In this document: positions 33,445 through 41,555 of the stretch, in pieces | Numbering within the stretch: the stretch's first letter is position 1 | Layout of the letters: every line of letters starts with the position of its first letter | Origin: Marinobacterium sediminicola | Lineage (GTDB): Bacteria; Pseudomonadota; Gammaproteobacteria; Pseudomonadales; Balneatricaceae | Assembly (NCBI RefSeq): GCF_022343685.1 | Contig: NZ_CP092123.1 | Location: forward strand, 1,240,001 to 1,304,000 | DNA: 64,000 nucleotides | Reading direction: 5' to 3' | Notes under the pieces: generated by a model | The model's database searches: none | Seen by the model: the letters and a program-made list of their open reading frames with translations, nothing else | What the model was told of the DNA's origin: nothing | Made by a program: the position numbers and the translations under genes

Positions 33445-33462
33445 TGTCTCTATTAAGAGACT
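33445..33462. promoter_or_regulatory. GlrR-like enhancer site 2
   Basis: TGTC (33445-33448) and GACT (33459-33462) are spaced by exactly 10, one base short of the E. coli consensus TGTC-N10-GACA. The inner GTCTCT/AGAGAC is palindromic. It is about 175 bases upstream of the sigma-54 start and four bases past the dodecin stop, so it could also be a weak dodecin terminator. Confidence 0.45.
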
Positions 33463-33465
33463 TAG

Positions 33466-33672
33466 TCAGTCGAGACGAAACCCCAATCTGATGACTACCT
33501 GATAATGGGCGATCTTGCCGTCACTGATATGTCCGCGCATTTCTTTGACTTCATACCAGTTCATGTGCTGAATGGTTTCAGCTGCCTTGGCAATCGCTTG
33601 TCGAATGGCATCATCATGGCTCTCGGTTGAAGAACCGGCAACTTCGACAATTTTATAAATGTGATCACTCAC
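33466..33672 (-). CDS. dodecin family flavin-binding protein
   Basis: Encodes 68 residues from a GTG start with GGAGAAAC before it. The sequence IYKIVEVAGSSTESHDDAIRQAI and the W in HMNWYEVKEMRG are typical of dodecin, which assembles into a hollow dodecamer that stores flavin. The ligand-stacking tryptophan is present. Confidence 0.93.
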   Translation of the reverse strand: MSDHIYKIVEVAGSSTESHDDAIRQAIAKAAETIQHMNWYEVKEMRGHISDGKIAHYQVVIRLGFRLD

Positions 33673-33850
33673 GGTGTTTCTCCTCTGTTCCGGGTGGGCG
33701 TATTGAGTCTAGACGAGAAAAAGCTGTCGTGCCGGGAAGACGGTTTTTAGCAGAAATATGGCAGCGTTTTGATTTAGGCGCTGAGCGAGTAAAATACCGC
33801 GCAAAATATCGGGTCATATAAACGGGCGTTTAAAATAACGGTGAAGATTA

Positions 33851-34837
33851 ATGCGGTTTAAATGGGTGTCGTTATTTTGCGTCACGTTGTTTGCGTTGAT
33901 GGCGGGCTGCACGCCCCAGAGCGTCAAGCCTGGCCAAACAGATCAGTTGGTACGGGGAACCTTGAGCAAGGAAGGAGAGGGGTATCGCTTTAGTGCGTGC
34001 GGAATGTCGGAGGTTCTTGATGCAGAGCTGGCTTCAGATCTGTTAAAGCGCGAACATCTCGCCCAGAGTGTTGGCGAAGGCTGGCCGGTTTATGTTGAAG
34101 CCTTGGGAAATATCGGCAAAGGCTCAGTGGTGTTGGTTCAGCCATTGGTCGTGGGTGGTTCGCTATCGGCTTGTGAATACAACCTGCCCGGAATCGAACT
34201 CAGAGCCGTAGCTGAAGATGGCAGCGTTGTTGTTGACCTGCGAGAGCAGCATCTGCGTGTGCAGTATCCGGGCCGTATGCTGCTATTGAGCTTTGATCGT
34301 CCCGAGGTAAATCGTATGGCCCTGGAGCGTCGTTGGCAGCAAACCCTGCCTGCTGGTGGGGGGCGCAAGGAGCACGAGTTCTCGCTGAAAGTAGTGCCTG
34401 AACCCTGCCGTGGTGCCTCGGGGGCGTGGTATGCGCTTGGCATGAATGCCAAGGTCAATGGTGTCCAATACCGAGGCTGTGCCCGTTTGGGAGATCTGGG
34501 GCATTGGCCCTTACGCATCCGCTACGCGACAGCTGACAGCATCACGACACGCAGGCTGAGTGTAAGCTTCGAACGAGACGGCCGGTTTCGTCTTGTCGAG
34601 GATTACCTGAACGAGCAGCCGGTGATTGAATATTCGGGGCGTTGGCAAAGGCTCTCCTCCGAACGGGTTAGACTGTTTCCCGATGATCAGCAGTTGGCCC
34701 CCATCACCTTTCAAATCGGCACAGGCGGGCATCTCCGGCTCCAGGGTTTTCATCCGGCTTACGGTCGCTCACTGGAGTTGAATCCTGCCGGGCCTGTTTT
34801 GCGTGTATCCAGTGGTGAGCTGGATTGGTGGCGCTGA
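33851..34837 (+). CDS. predicted lipoprotein of unknown function
   Basis: Encodes 328 residues with a lipoprotein signal ending LMAGC. The middle (WYALGMNAKVNGVQYRGCA) resembles the repeated beta-barrel modules of NlpE/MliC-type envelope lipoproteins, and the end (YSGRWQRLSSERVRLFPDDQ) an NlpE-like beta region. Likely outer-membrane anchored; function not known. It converges with the J-domain gene. Confidence 0.65.
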   Translation: MRFKWVSLFCVTLFALMAGCTPQSVKPGQTDQLVRGTLSKEGEGYRFSACGMSEVLDAELASDLLKREHLAQSVGEGWPVYVEALGNIGKGSVVLVQPLVVGGSLSACEYNLPGIELRAVAEDGSVVVDLREQHLRVQYPGRMLLLSFDRPEVNRMALERRWQQTLPAGGGRKEHEFSLKVVPEPCRGASGAWYALGMNAKVNGVQYRGCARLGDLGHWPLRIRYATADSITTRRLSVSFERDGRFRLVEDYLNEQPVIEYSGRWQRLSSERVRLFPDDQQLAPITFQIGTGGHLRLQGFHPAYGRSLELNPAGPVLRVSSGELDWWR

Positions 34838-34842
34838 CCTGG

Positions 34843-35340
34843 TTATTCGTCCAGCAGGCAGTCTCGAGCTTCGTTAACACGTGCCGCCAGATAGGCGCTG
34901 CCCTGGCGGTCAGGGTGTAATTTCTGGATCAGGTGGCGGTGTGCCCGAATAATATCCTCACGGCTGGCGCCGCTTTTCAGTCCGAGAATGTCCAGTGCCT
35001 CGGCTTCCGTCATGCTGCTTCTGTTACCCGCTTTGCGCTGCCTGTGGTTCGTTTTTCCCTGTTGACGTTTCTGTTGTTGAGACTGCCACCAGCGTGCCAG
35101 TGTCGGGAAGAAGCGCAGCAACAGGGGCAGGATTTGCTTGAGAAATGGCAGGACCAGGGCGATCAGTGCTCCCAGCCAGTGCATGCGCCCGGTAATCGCC
35201 AGATAAAGCAGGCCAATGGTGACCAGCAGCAGTATGATCTTCCAGCTGGCACTGCGGCGCTGGTCAACCGGTTGCGCCTGCCACCAGTACCAGCTGCCCA
35301 GTGCAATGATTGCGAAAAGAACCAGTCCGAGAGGGTGCAT
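34843..35340 (-). CDS. membrane-anchored J-domain protein (DjlA/Tim14-like)
   Basis: Encodes 165 residues. Hydrophobic helices occur at about 3-20, 33-50 and 56-78, then a basic linker, then a C-terminal J domain (about 110-165) with the HPD motif in LIQKLHPDRQG. It should recruit DnaK to the membrane face. The architecture with the J domain at the C-terminus after membrane helices is like mitochondrial Tim14/Pam18. Confidence 0.82.
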   Translation of the reverse strand: MHPLGLVLFAIIALGSWYWWQAQPVDQRRSASWKIILLLVTIGLLYLAITGRMHWLGALIALVLPFLKQILPLLLRFFPTLARWWQSQQQKRQQGKTNHRQRKAGNRSSMTEAEALDILGLKSGASREDIIRAHRHLIQKLHPDRQGSAYLAARVNEARDCLLDE

Positions 35341-35391
35341 CCTGTCTCCAGTATTCTATGACAGACAGGTACTTTACCTCAGCGGTCAGAA

Positions 35392-37110
35392 TTAGCCATG
35401 GCTGCCGATGTAGCGGTCCCGCTTGCGTGCTTTAACCTTGTGAGTATCTACCAGCACCAGTCCGTCAATACAGTAGTTGAAATCGGCATCAACACCGAAG
35501 TCTAAGAAACTGACCCCGCCGGGTTCGCAGAGTTCACTGTACTGTTTGTAAAGGGTAGGCACGGACACACCCAGAAAGTCGAGCTGCTCGCGCAGTCGGC
35601 CGAAATCTTCCTTGTAATCCTGACCGCTGAACAGTTGGCGAATGGTGGTTTCTGCATCGCTGTCCAGCTGATAAGGGCTGCGGGATCGTGCCAGCCATGC
35701 GGTATCCGGAAAGTAGTGTCGATAAAACCAGACCAACAGGTCGCGGGCACGCTTAGGATAGCTGTTGCTCAGGCTGACCGGACCGAACATGTAACGTACT
35801 TCCGGGTGACGGCGCAGATAGGCTCCGATGCCGTACCATAGATAATCCAGAGAGCGTTTACCCCAGTAGCGTGGCTGTACGAAGCTGCGTCCCAGTTCGA
35901 TGCCTTGCTCAAAAATAGGGCCCATCTGCTCACTGTAGTTGAACAGTGACTCGCTGTAGAGCTGATAATCACCGCTTTGCTCTCGCCGGGCTCCCTCACC
36001 GATGCGGTATGCGCCGGCAATTTCGAGATCTTCATCGTCCCAGAGAATCAGGTGGCGGTAGTAGTGGTCATAGCGGTCAAGGTCCCGTTTTTCTCCGGTG
36101 CCTTCCCCGACGGTGCGGAAAGCGACTTCACGCAGGCGACCGATTTCCTGCATCACCACCGAATCGGGATGATAGTCGAACAGGTAGATCTTCTTGCCGT
36201 CTGAGGTTTCGCCCAGCAGTTCTGCCTGCTTGAGTTCCTGCTTGAGTGCCTGTCGCTCCTGGGGGTGAGCAATGGTCTTTTCTGTCAGAAACAGGGGCGG
36301 TTTGTTGCGTGCTATGCGGTACAGATGTTTCTTAAGCAGCTTGGCCTTGTCTCGGTTAGAAACCGGCAGGGCGTCCAGTTGATTGAAGGCGATCGGTTCA
36401 CCAATACGCACCGGCAGAGTAACCGAATGCTTGTTGAACATCTCACGGGCCAGCATCAGTGTGGACATCGACTTGTTGATGTAGGAAAGCCCGTAAAAAA
36501 GAGGAGAATTTTTGCCGCCCAGATAGACCGGTAGAATGGGTGCGTTGGCCTTGCGGGCGAAATGGAGAAAGCCGCTGTTCCATTTGCCATCCTTGATACC
36601 TGTGAAGCCTGCCCGGGACACCTCGCCGGCCGGGAACACGATCACGGCCTCATCATTCTGCAAGGCTTCAGTGATGCGTGCAATGTTGGCCTTGCGGGTG
36701 CTTTTGCCCAGATTGTCGACCGGCAGAAACAGGTTTTGCAACGCATTGAAGTTCATCAGGACGTCATTGGCAATGATGCGGACATCACGGCGAACCTCGC
36801 CTACCAGTTTGAGCAGTGCCAGACCATCCAGTGCTCCGAGCGGGTGGTTGGCAATGATCACCACGCGTCCCGAAGACGGAATGTTCATCCGCTCCTTGTG
36901 ACTGACGGTGTAACTGAAGTTGAAGTAGTCCAGGACCTCGTCGATGAACTCGAAGCCGCGGCTGCCTTTATGGGTTTCCAGAAAGCGATTGATCTCCTGC
37001 TCACGTACCAGGCGTCGCAGGCAGAATAGGGTAGAGCGGCGGACGGGAGCGGGCTTGTGCGCAAAGGCGGGGTATTTATTGACCAGTACCTGTTCTACAT
37101 CGATTTGCAT
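35392..37110 (-). CDS. olsF: bifunctional acyltransferase, OlsF-like (ornithine lipid synthesis)
   Basis: Encodes 572 residues. The N-terminal half is a lysophospholipid-acyltransferase domain with NHPLGALDG (histidine and aspartate of the active site) and a later FPAGEVSR. The C-terminal half (from about 305) is an OlsB-like GNAT-related N-acyltransferase region (YHPDSVVMQEIGRLREVAFR, ending DFNYCIDGLVLVDTHKVK). OlsF makes ornithine lipids, phosphorus-free membrane lipids, by two successive acylations. The assignment is by domain order; related hemolysin-type acyltransferases are the alternative. Confidence 0.78.
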   Translation of the reverse strand: MQIDVEQVLVNKYPAFAHKPAPVRRSTLFCLRRLVREQEINRFLETHKGSRGFEFIDEVLDYFNFSYTVSHKERMNIPSSGRVVIIANHPLGALDGLALLKLVGEVRRDVRIIANDVLMNFNALQNLFLPVDNLGKSTRKANIARITEALQNDEAVIVFPAGEVSRAGFTGIKDGKWNSGFLHFARKANAPILPVYLGGKNSPLFYGLSYINKSMSTLMLAREMFNKHSVTLPVRIGEPIAFNQLDALPVSNRDKAKLLKKHLYRIARNKPPLFLTEKTIAHPQERQALKQELKQAELLGETSDGKKIYLFDYHPDSVVMQEIGRLREVAFRTVGEGTGEKRDLDRYDHYYRHLILWDDEDLEIAGAYRIGEGARREQSGDYQLYSESLFNYSEQMGPIFEQGIELGRSFVQPRYWGKRSLDYLWYGIGAYLRRHPEVRYMFGPVSLSNSYPKRARDLLVWFYRHYFPDTAWLARSRSPYQLDSDAETTIRQLFSGQDYKEDFGRLREQLDFLGVSVPTLYKQYSELCEPGGVSFLDFGVDADFNYCIDGLVLVDTHKVKARKRDRYIGSHG

Positions 37111-37200
37111 GTTCAGTCACCTCTATCAACTGAGGCCATACACTATGGCGATCAGGTGACACTTGGGTGACTGAAAAATGACCGGCCGATGACAGTGCTG

Positions 37201-37374
37201 TCAGTCTTCCAGGCTTTTCTGCCAGGGGTCCTTGTCTGCCTTGCGGCGTCCGCGGCTTTTACGGCGATCCGGGTTGCCAGGCTCGAATCGTATTTCCTGA
37301 CGTCGGTCAGTGCTCTGGCGTCTGTCCGGGGCTTTGCGGCGCTCACGACCATTCCATTCTTGTTCTTCTGACAT
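37201..37374 (-). CDS. small basic conserved-looking protein, 57 residues
   Basis: An ATG at 37374 with GGAG seven bases before it opens a frame of 57 codons to TGA (stop at 37201-37203). The product begins MSEEQEWNGRERRKAPDRR and has repeated D-R-R motifs (APDRR, STDRR, NPDRR) and many charged residues. Such short RRxDRR proteins occur in other gammaproteobacteria as unknowns. Highly charged and probably unstructured; nucleic-acid binding is possible but unproven. Confidence 0.6.
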   Translation of the reverse strand: MSEEQEWNGRERRKAPDRRQSTDRRQEIRFEPGNPDRRKSRGRRKADKDPWQKSLED

Positions 37375-37435
37375 CAGCTTGCTCCAGGGCGAGTTTCGTG
37401 AGTGAATGTATACACTGTATAACAGAAGTGCCCCG

Positions 37436-38530
37436 ATGAAACCTGCAAACCCGGCTCCTGATGCCCCTGTTTCTGCTCGAAAAATTATTCATCTTGACTG
37501 TGACTGCTTTTTCGCGGCTGTCGAAATGCTGGAGCACCCCGAATGGCGGGAGATCCCCTTAGCCGTTGGTGGAGCTGCCGAGCGGCGAGGCGTGATTGCA
37601 ACCTGTAACTATCCGGCACGCGAGTATGGCATCCATTCGGCCATGTCCAGTGCGCGTGCCTTGCAGCTATGCCCTCAACTCAAATTGGTGTCCGGCAACA
37701 TGGCTCGCTATCGCGAGATAGCAGACCGGATTTTTGCCATCTATCGTCGTTTTACCGATCTGATCGAACCGGTTTCGATTGACGAAGCCTACCTGGATGT
37801 GTCGAACAGCCCCTTGTGTGGCGGCAGCGCAACACGTATAGCGGAGGCGATCAGGCAGCAGGTGCGTGATGAAACGGGCATCACGGTGTCGGCAGGTGTG
37901 GCGCAAAACAAGTTTCTCGCCAAGGTGGCCAGTGACTGGAACAAGCCTGACGGGCTGTGCGTGATAACGCCCGATAAGCAAAGCGAATTTGTGGCTCAGT
38001 TGCCGGTAAAAAAAATTCCCGGTGTGGGGCCTCGCACTCAAGAAAAGCTCATGGGGCTGGGGGTTGGAACCTGCGCCGAGTTGCAGTCCGTGTCACTGAT
38101 GGAGTTGCAGAACCATTTTGGCCGTTTCGGTGAACGCCTCTGGCAACTGGCGCGGGGGGAGGACTCACGCGAGGTCCGTACCCACCGTGAACGCAAGTCG
38201 GTGAGCGTAGAGCATACGTTCAGTCAGGACCTGCCCGATCTGGCCAGTTGTCTGGATCAGCTTGACCCCTTGTTGGAAGACCTTGAGCGGCGTTATGAGC
38301 GCCACCGAGACGCCAGGCAAGTCCTTGGGGTGGTGGTCAAGGTCAAGTTCAGTGATTTCACTCAGACCACTGCCGAATGCCGCGCAGAGCAGCCGCACAA
38401 GGGTCTGTACGCATCGTTGATTGAAGAGGCCTGGTACCGAGGTGCGCGACCCGTGCGCCTCCTGGGCGTCGGTTATCGTCTGGGACCAAGAGAAGGTGAG
38501 GCGGAAGCCGAGCAGCTTCCGCTGTTCTGA
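37436..38530 (+). CDS. dinB: DNA polymerase IV DinB
   Basis: Encodes 364 residues. The catalytic part has HLDCDCFFAAVEM, where aspartates hold the metals, YPAREYGIHSAMSSARA and SIDEAYLDVS. It is followed by a helix-hairpin-helix (KKIPGVGPRTQEKL) and the little-finger domain ending QLPLF, a beta-clamp binding motif. It performs error-prone lesion bypass. Start at ATG 37436; an in-frame ATG at 37406 would add ten residues. Upstream ACTGTATA is only half a LexA box, so SOS control is not clear. Confidence 0.95.
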   Translation: MKPANPAPDAPVSARKIIHLDCDCFFAAVEMLEHPEWREIPLAVGGAAERRGVIATCNYPAREYGIHSAMSSARALQLCPQLKLVSGNMARYREIADRIFAIYRRFTDLIEPVSIDEAYLDVSNSPLCGGSATRIAEAIRQQVRDETGITVSAGVAQNKFLAKVASDWNKPDGLCVITPDKQSEFVAQLPVKKIPGVGPRTQEKLMGLGVGTCAELQSVSLMELQNHFGRFGERLWQLARGEDSREVRTHRERKSVSVEHTFSQDLPDLASCLDQLDPLLEDLERRYERHRDARQVLGVVVKVKFSDFTQTTAECRAEQPHKGLYASLIEEAWYRGARPVRLLGVGYRLGPREGEAEAEQLPLF

Positions 38531-38875
38531 TCAGTCAGCCTTGCGCTGCAGTGGCTGACCCTCGAACTGGATGCCATCCCAACCGGAACGCATGAAATTG
38601 CGGATATTGGCGTGATCGCTGCCTTCCGGTGTGGCCAGAACGTCACGGTAAAAACGTCCGAAGCAGGCCAGTGTCTGTTCCTGGTTCAGCTGCATCAGCT
38701 GACCGAAGCCGAAAATCTTGCAGGAACCTTCGTTCTGGCCCGCTTCGTTGAAAACCTCGCCATTGTTGAATGCGCAGGGCGTGTAATCGAAGTGCTCATT
38801 GATCACGGCTTGGGTATCTTCGAAGTCCAGGTTGGCGTCCTGGCCGATTTGAGCAGCAAAGGCTTCCGGTGTCAT
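38531..38875 (-). CDS. HopJ family protein
   Basis: Encodes 114 residues: FDYTPCAFNNGEVFNEAGQNEGSCKIFGFG-type core (here NNGEVFNEAGQNEGSCKIF), then LACFGRFYRDVLATPEGSDHANIRNFM, the marks of the HopJ (HopPmaJ) family. Despite the name, homologues are common in free-living marine bacteria without type III secretion, so an effector role is unlikely. Stop codons of dinB and this gene abut. Confidence 0.85.
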   Translation of the reverse strand: MTPEAFAAQIGQDANLDFEDTQAVINEHFDYTPCAFNNGEVFNEAGQNEGSCKIFGFGQLMQLNQEQTLACFGRFYRDVLATPEGSDHANIRNFMRSGWDGIQFEGQPLQRKAD

Positions 38876-38933
38876 CTCGTGTCCTCTTCAGAATATCGGG
38901 TCTGATTTTCAGTTTGGGATAGTGGGGCGGCCA

Positions 38934-39890
38934 TTATGCCGTCAGTGGCCGCCACTGCACAGGGCGAATGTCCAGCTGCAACAGGCGTTCGACCAGTTCG
39001 GTATTGGGTGCGGATTCCCCGAGTTGGCGACAACGGCGAATCACGGCACCGCTGATATCATCGAGTTCCAGTGGGCGTCCCTTCTCCCGATCGACCAGCA
39101 TCGAAGTCTTGATCGCATCAAACTGGCTGATCAGGGCGAACATCTCGTCGACATCACTCGGTGTCAGTTCTACATCGTCAGCGCGAGCGGCAAGGGCGGT
39201 TTCCTGCATCATGGCATACACCGTCTTGCCCAGGGCCGGGTCTGCTGTCAGCGAGCGGGTATCCAGACCGGTCAGCGCGCTGAGCGGGTTGACGCCATTG
39301 TTGATCAGCAACTTTTTCCAAAGCTCATAACGGATATTGTTCGTAATGCGGGTGGGAATCTGGGCGGCATTCAGGGTGTCGGACAGGCTATCCAATGCCG
39401 GAACGCTCTCCTTGACCTGAGGCCAACGGCCCATCACAACCTGAGCGGGTCCTTTGGCTTCGATGTGGCCAGGCGCAATGATGTGCCCACCAATCCGAAC
39501 CGCCAGACCGCCGAGGGTACGTTCTTCGCCAATCACCGCAGCGATCAGGGGTTCGTTATCGACACCGTTTTGCAGCGAGAGTACGGGGGTCTCGGCCTGT
39601 TTCAGCCAGTGACCGCACTCGGACAGCCAGTCGGAGGTTGCGCCTGACTTGAGCGCCAGCATGACCAGATCGTAATCGGCACAGTTGTGCCGGTTTAACA
39701 GTTCATCCATGGACAGCGCTTCAACAGAGGCTTTGAAGTGCAGAGCTTCATGCTCAACCGAGAGTCCTTGCTGCTTCATGGCTTCCAAGTGGGCGCCGCG
39801 AGCAATGAAGGTTACTTCATGGCCCGCATCGAGCAGACGTGCACCGTAATAACAGCCGATCCCTCCGGCTCCGATAATCAGAAACTTCAT
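38934..39890 (-). CDS. panE: 2-dehydropantoate 2-reductase, PanE/ApbA family
   Basis: Encodes 318 residues with the NADPH-binding start FLIIGAGGIGCYYGARL, the motif SLQNGVDNE, the catalytic lysine region ELWKKLLINNGVNPLSAL and the C-terminal KTSMLVDREKGRPLELD. It makes pantoate for coenzyme A. Other ketoacid reductases of the same family cannot be excluded. Confidence 0.92.
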   Translation of the reverse strand: MKFLIIGAGGIGCYYGARLLDAGHEVTFIARGAHLEAMKQQGLSVEHEALHFKASVEALSMDELLNRHNCADYDLVMLALKSGATSDWLSECGHWLKQAETPVLSLQNGVDNEPLIAAVIGEERTLGGLAVRIGGHIIAPGHIEAKGPAQVVMGRWPQVKESVPALDSLSDTLNAAQIPTRITNNIRYELWKKLLINNGVNPLSALTGLDTRSLTADPALGKTVYAMMQETALAARADDVELTPSDVDEMFALISQFDAIKTSMLVDREKGRPLELDDISGAVIRRCRQLGESAPNTELVERLLQLDIRPVQWRPLTA

Positions 39891-39996
39891 GCTGTACCTC
39901 CTTCAAGCGGGACGGTTGTTTTTACCTTAAATGTCACGGCAGTTAAACCGTATCGGATGGGAGCGCGTAAATGCATTAATGCAACAGGAGGCGCAG

Positions 39997-40317
39997 ATGA
40001 AAATTTCCATCACTGAGGTCAAAAAGCAGTTTGGTCAAATCGAACGACTCGTGCTTCGGGCTTTCGAAAGCAGCATGTACCTGGTTCAGGTGCAGCTGGC
40101 TCATCGAGAAGAGTTGCTGAATGTATGTGATGACCAGGGGGCGATCATGCGTTTTACCAGTCAGCTGGAAGCCAAGCTTCCCTTCAAGGGGCTGGGTATC
40201 GAGCAGACGGTGCTGATACACGAGAGCCCCTACAATGAGATGATCGGTATGCCCGCAGGTGCCAAACCGGAACCACTGGAAGTCAAACTGGCCAATCCGG
40301 ATCAGGACTATTCCTGA
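39997..40317 (+). CDS. DUF6482-type small protein
   Basis: Encodes 106 residues from ATG 39997, which has an ideal AGGAGG six bases before it; the upstream in-frame ATG lacks one. The sequence KISITEVKKQFGQIERLVLRAFESSMYLVQV fits small proteins annotated DUF6482 in Pseudomonas and Oceanospirillales. Function unknown, cytoplasmic. Confidence 0.7.
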   Translation: MKISITEVKKQFGQIERLVLRAFESSMYLVQVQLAHREELLNVCDDQGAIMRFTSQLEAKLPFKGLGIEQTVLIHESPYNEMIGMPAGAKPEPLEVKLANPDQDYS

Positions 40318-40425
40318 GCTCCGTGCTCTGAGGCAAAGGGCGAGTGATTGAATGGGTCAACACTGCCGGCTGAAAACTGCACAATCTTTGTCTGTGATCG
40401 CTTGAGCCGGGCTCTTGATGGAGTG

Positions 40426-41397
40426 TCAGCAGGCAGACGCTCGCGTTAGTCGGTCCCGGATGTCAGCCCAGGCGGCGTCTTCCGGGGGCATTTCGACCAA
40501 AAGCGTTTGCGTGCCCGAACAGTCCAGCTCATAAAGGGAGGCATACAGCGCCTGGCGGTAGCCCTGATGGTCAGCAGGCATCCGCTTGAGTTGCTTACCC
40601 GGTAATGTCTCCTGAGCGGTCGAATACACCAGTGCAATACAGTCTGGCCCAGCTGCCGCCAGTCTGGTCGCCAGTTCTTCCGTGGGGCAAAGGATAACGC
40701 GGGCATCGGGCTGATAATGGACTTTTTTATTGCCGGAGACAGAGTGCTCATGTGTTTCGGGGGTTCTGACGGGTACGGTCAGGTAGGGTTGTAGCTGTTC
40801 GGCAGCAATGGGGCCGCAGCGCAGAATTTCGGCGTCCTGATCGCCGACTTTCAATATGGTGGACTCAGTACCCACGCCACAGGGTCCGCCGTCCAGAACC
40901 GCTGCAATCCTGCCATCCAGGCCTGCCATCACCTGATCGGCACTGGTCGGGCTGAGCTTCTGGTACAGGTTGGCAGAAGGGGCTGCAACTGCCAGGTTGA
41001 ATGTCCGCAGCAGCGGCAACAGAACCGGATGGTCAGGTACCCGGATACCAATCGTTGGCAAACCGCCGGTAATCGCATCCGATACATTGGGGTGGCGTTC
41101 AAACAGCAGTGTGAGCGGTCCAGGCCAGAAAGCTTCAGCCAGCGGCTTCACCCATTCCGGCACCGTTTTCACCCAGTGTGACAGCTGCTCTGCCGAGGCA
41201 ATATGGGTGATCAATGGGTGATCCGTCGGGCGTCCCTTGGCCGCAAAAATCTTCCTGACCGCATCCGGATTGGTTGCGTCCGCCGCAAGGCCGTAAACCG
41301 TCTCGGTCGGGACGGCCACCAGCTCACCAGCACGCAGCAGTTCGCCGGCGCGTTTGAGGTGCTCAGGATTATGGGCATCAAGTCGCTCTGTTTTCAT
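40426..41397 (-). CDS. L-threonylcarbamoyladenylate synthase, Sua5 type
   Basis: Encodes 323 residues: a YrdC-like domain (VAVPTETVYGLAADATNPDA, KGRPTDHPLI, SANLYQKLSPTSADQV) followed by a C-terminal Sua5 domain from about 215. It makes the threonylcarbamoyl-AMP used for t6A37 of ANN-decoding tRNAs. The extra domain distinguishes it from the short TsaC. Confidence 0.93.
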   Translation of the reverse strand: MKTERLDAHNPEHLKRAGELLRAGELVAVPTETVYGLAADATNPDAVRKIFAAKGRPTDHPLITHIASAEQLSHWVKTVPEWVKPLAEAFWPGPLTLLFERHPNVSDAITGGLPTIGIRVPDHPVLLPLLRTFNLAVAAPSANLYQKLSPTSADQVMAGLDGRIAAVLDGGPCGVGTESTILKVGDQDAEILRCGPIAAEQLQPYLTVPVRTPETHEHSVSGNKKVHYQPDARVILCPTEELATRLAAAGPDCIALVYSTAQETLPGKQLKRMPADHQGYRQALYASLYELDCSGTQTLLVEMPPEDAAWADIRDRLTRASAC

Positions 41398-41505
41398 ACC
41401 TCGGTCTCGGTTCGGGCTGCTCTTCAGTGCTCGCGATCATAAAGTGCACTCATGCTTCCCTCAAGCTGTCATTTGCATTTTGGGCATTTGAGGGGGCAAA
41501 GACAG

Positions 41506-41528
41506 AAAAAGCCGGCGCATGGCCGGCT
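41506..41528 (-). terminator. terminator of metG
   Basis: AGCCGGC (41510-41516) pairs with GCCGGCT (41522-41528). On the minus strand the stem is followed by TTTTT. It lies just past the metG stop. Confidence 0.88.
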
Positions 41529-41555
41529 CTCATTCTCAGTCAGGTAGGCGCTGTG

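Noticed and set aside
37406..37435. LexA (SOS) box upstream of dinB
   Set aside because: Only the half-site ACTGTATA is present; the CTGT-N8-ACAG spacing is not met.
38531..38875. Type III secretion effector suggested by the HopJ name
   Set aside because: No secretion apparatus in the window and the family is widespread in free-living bacteria.
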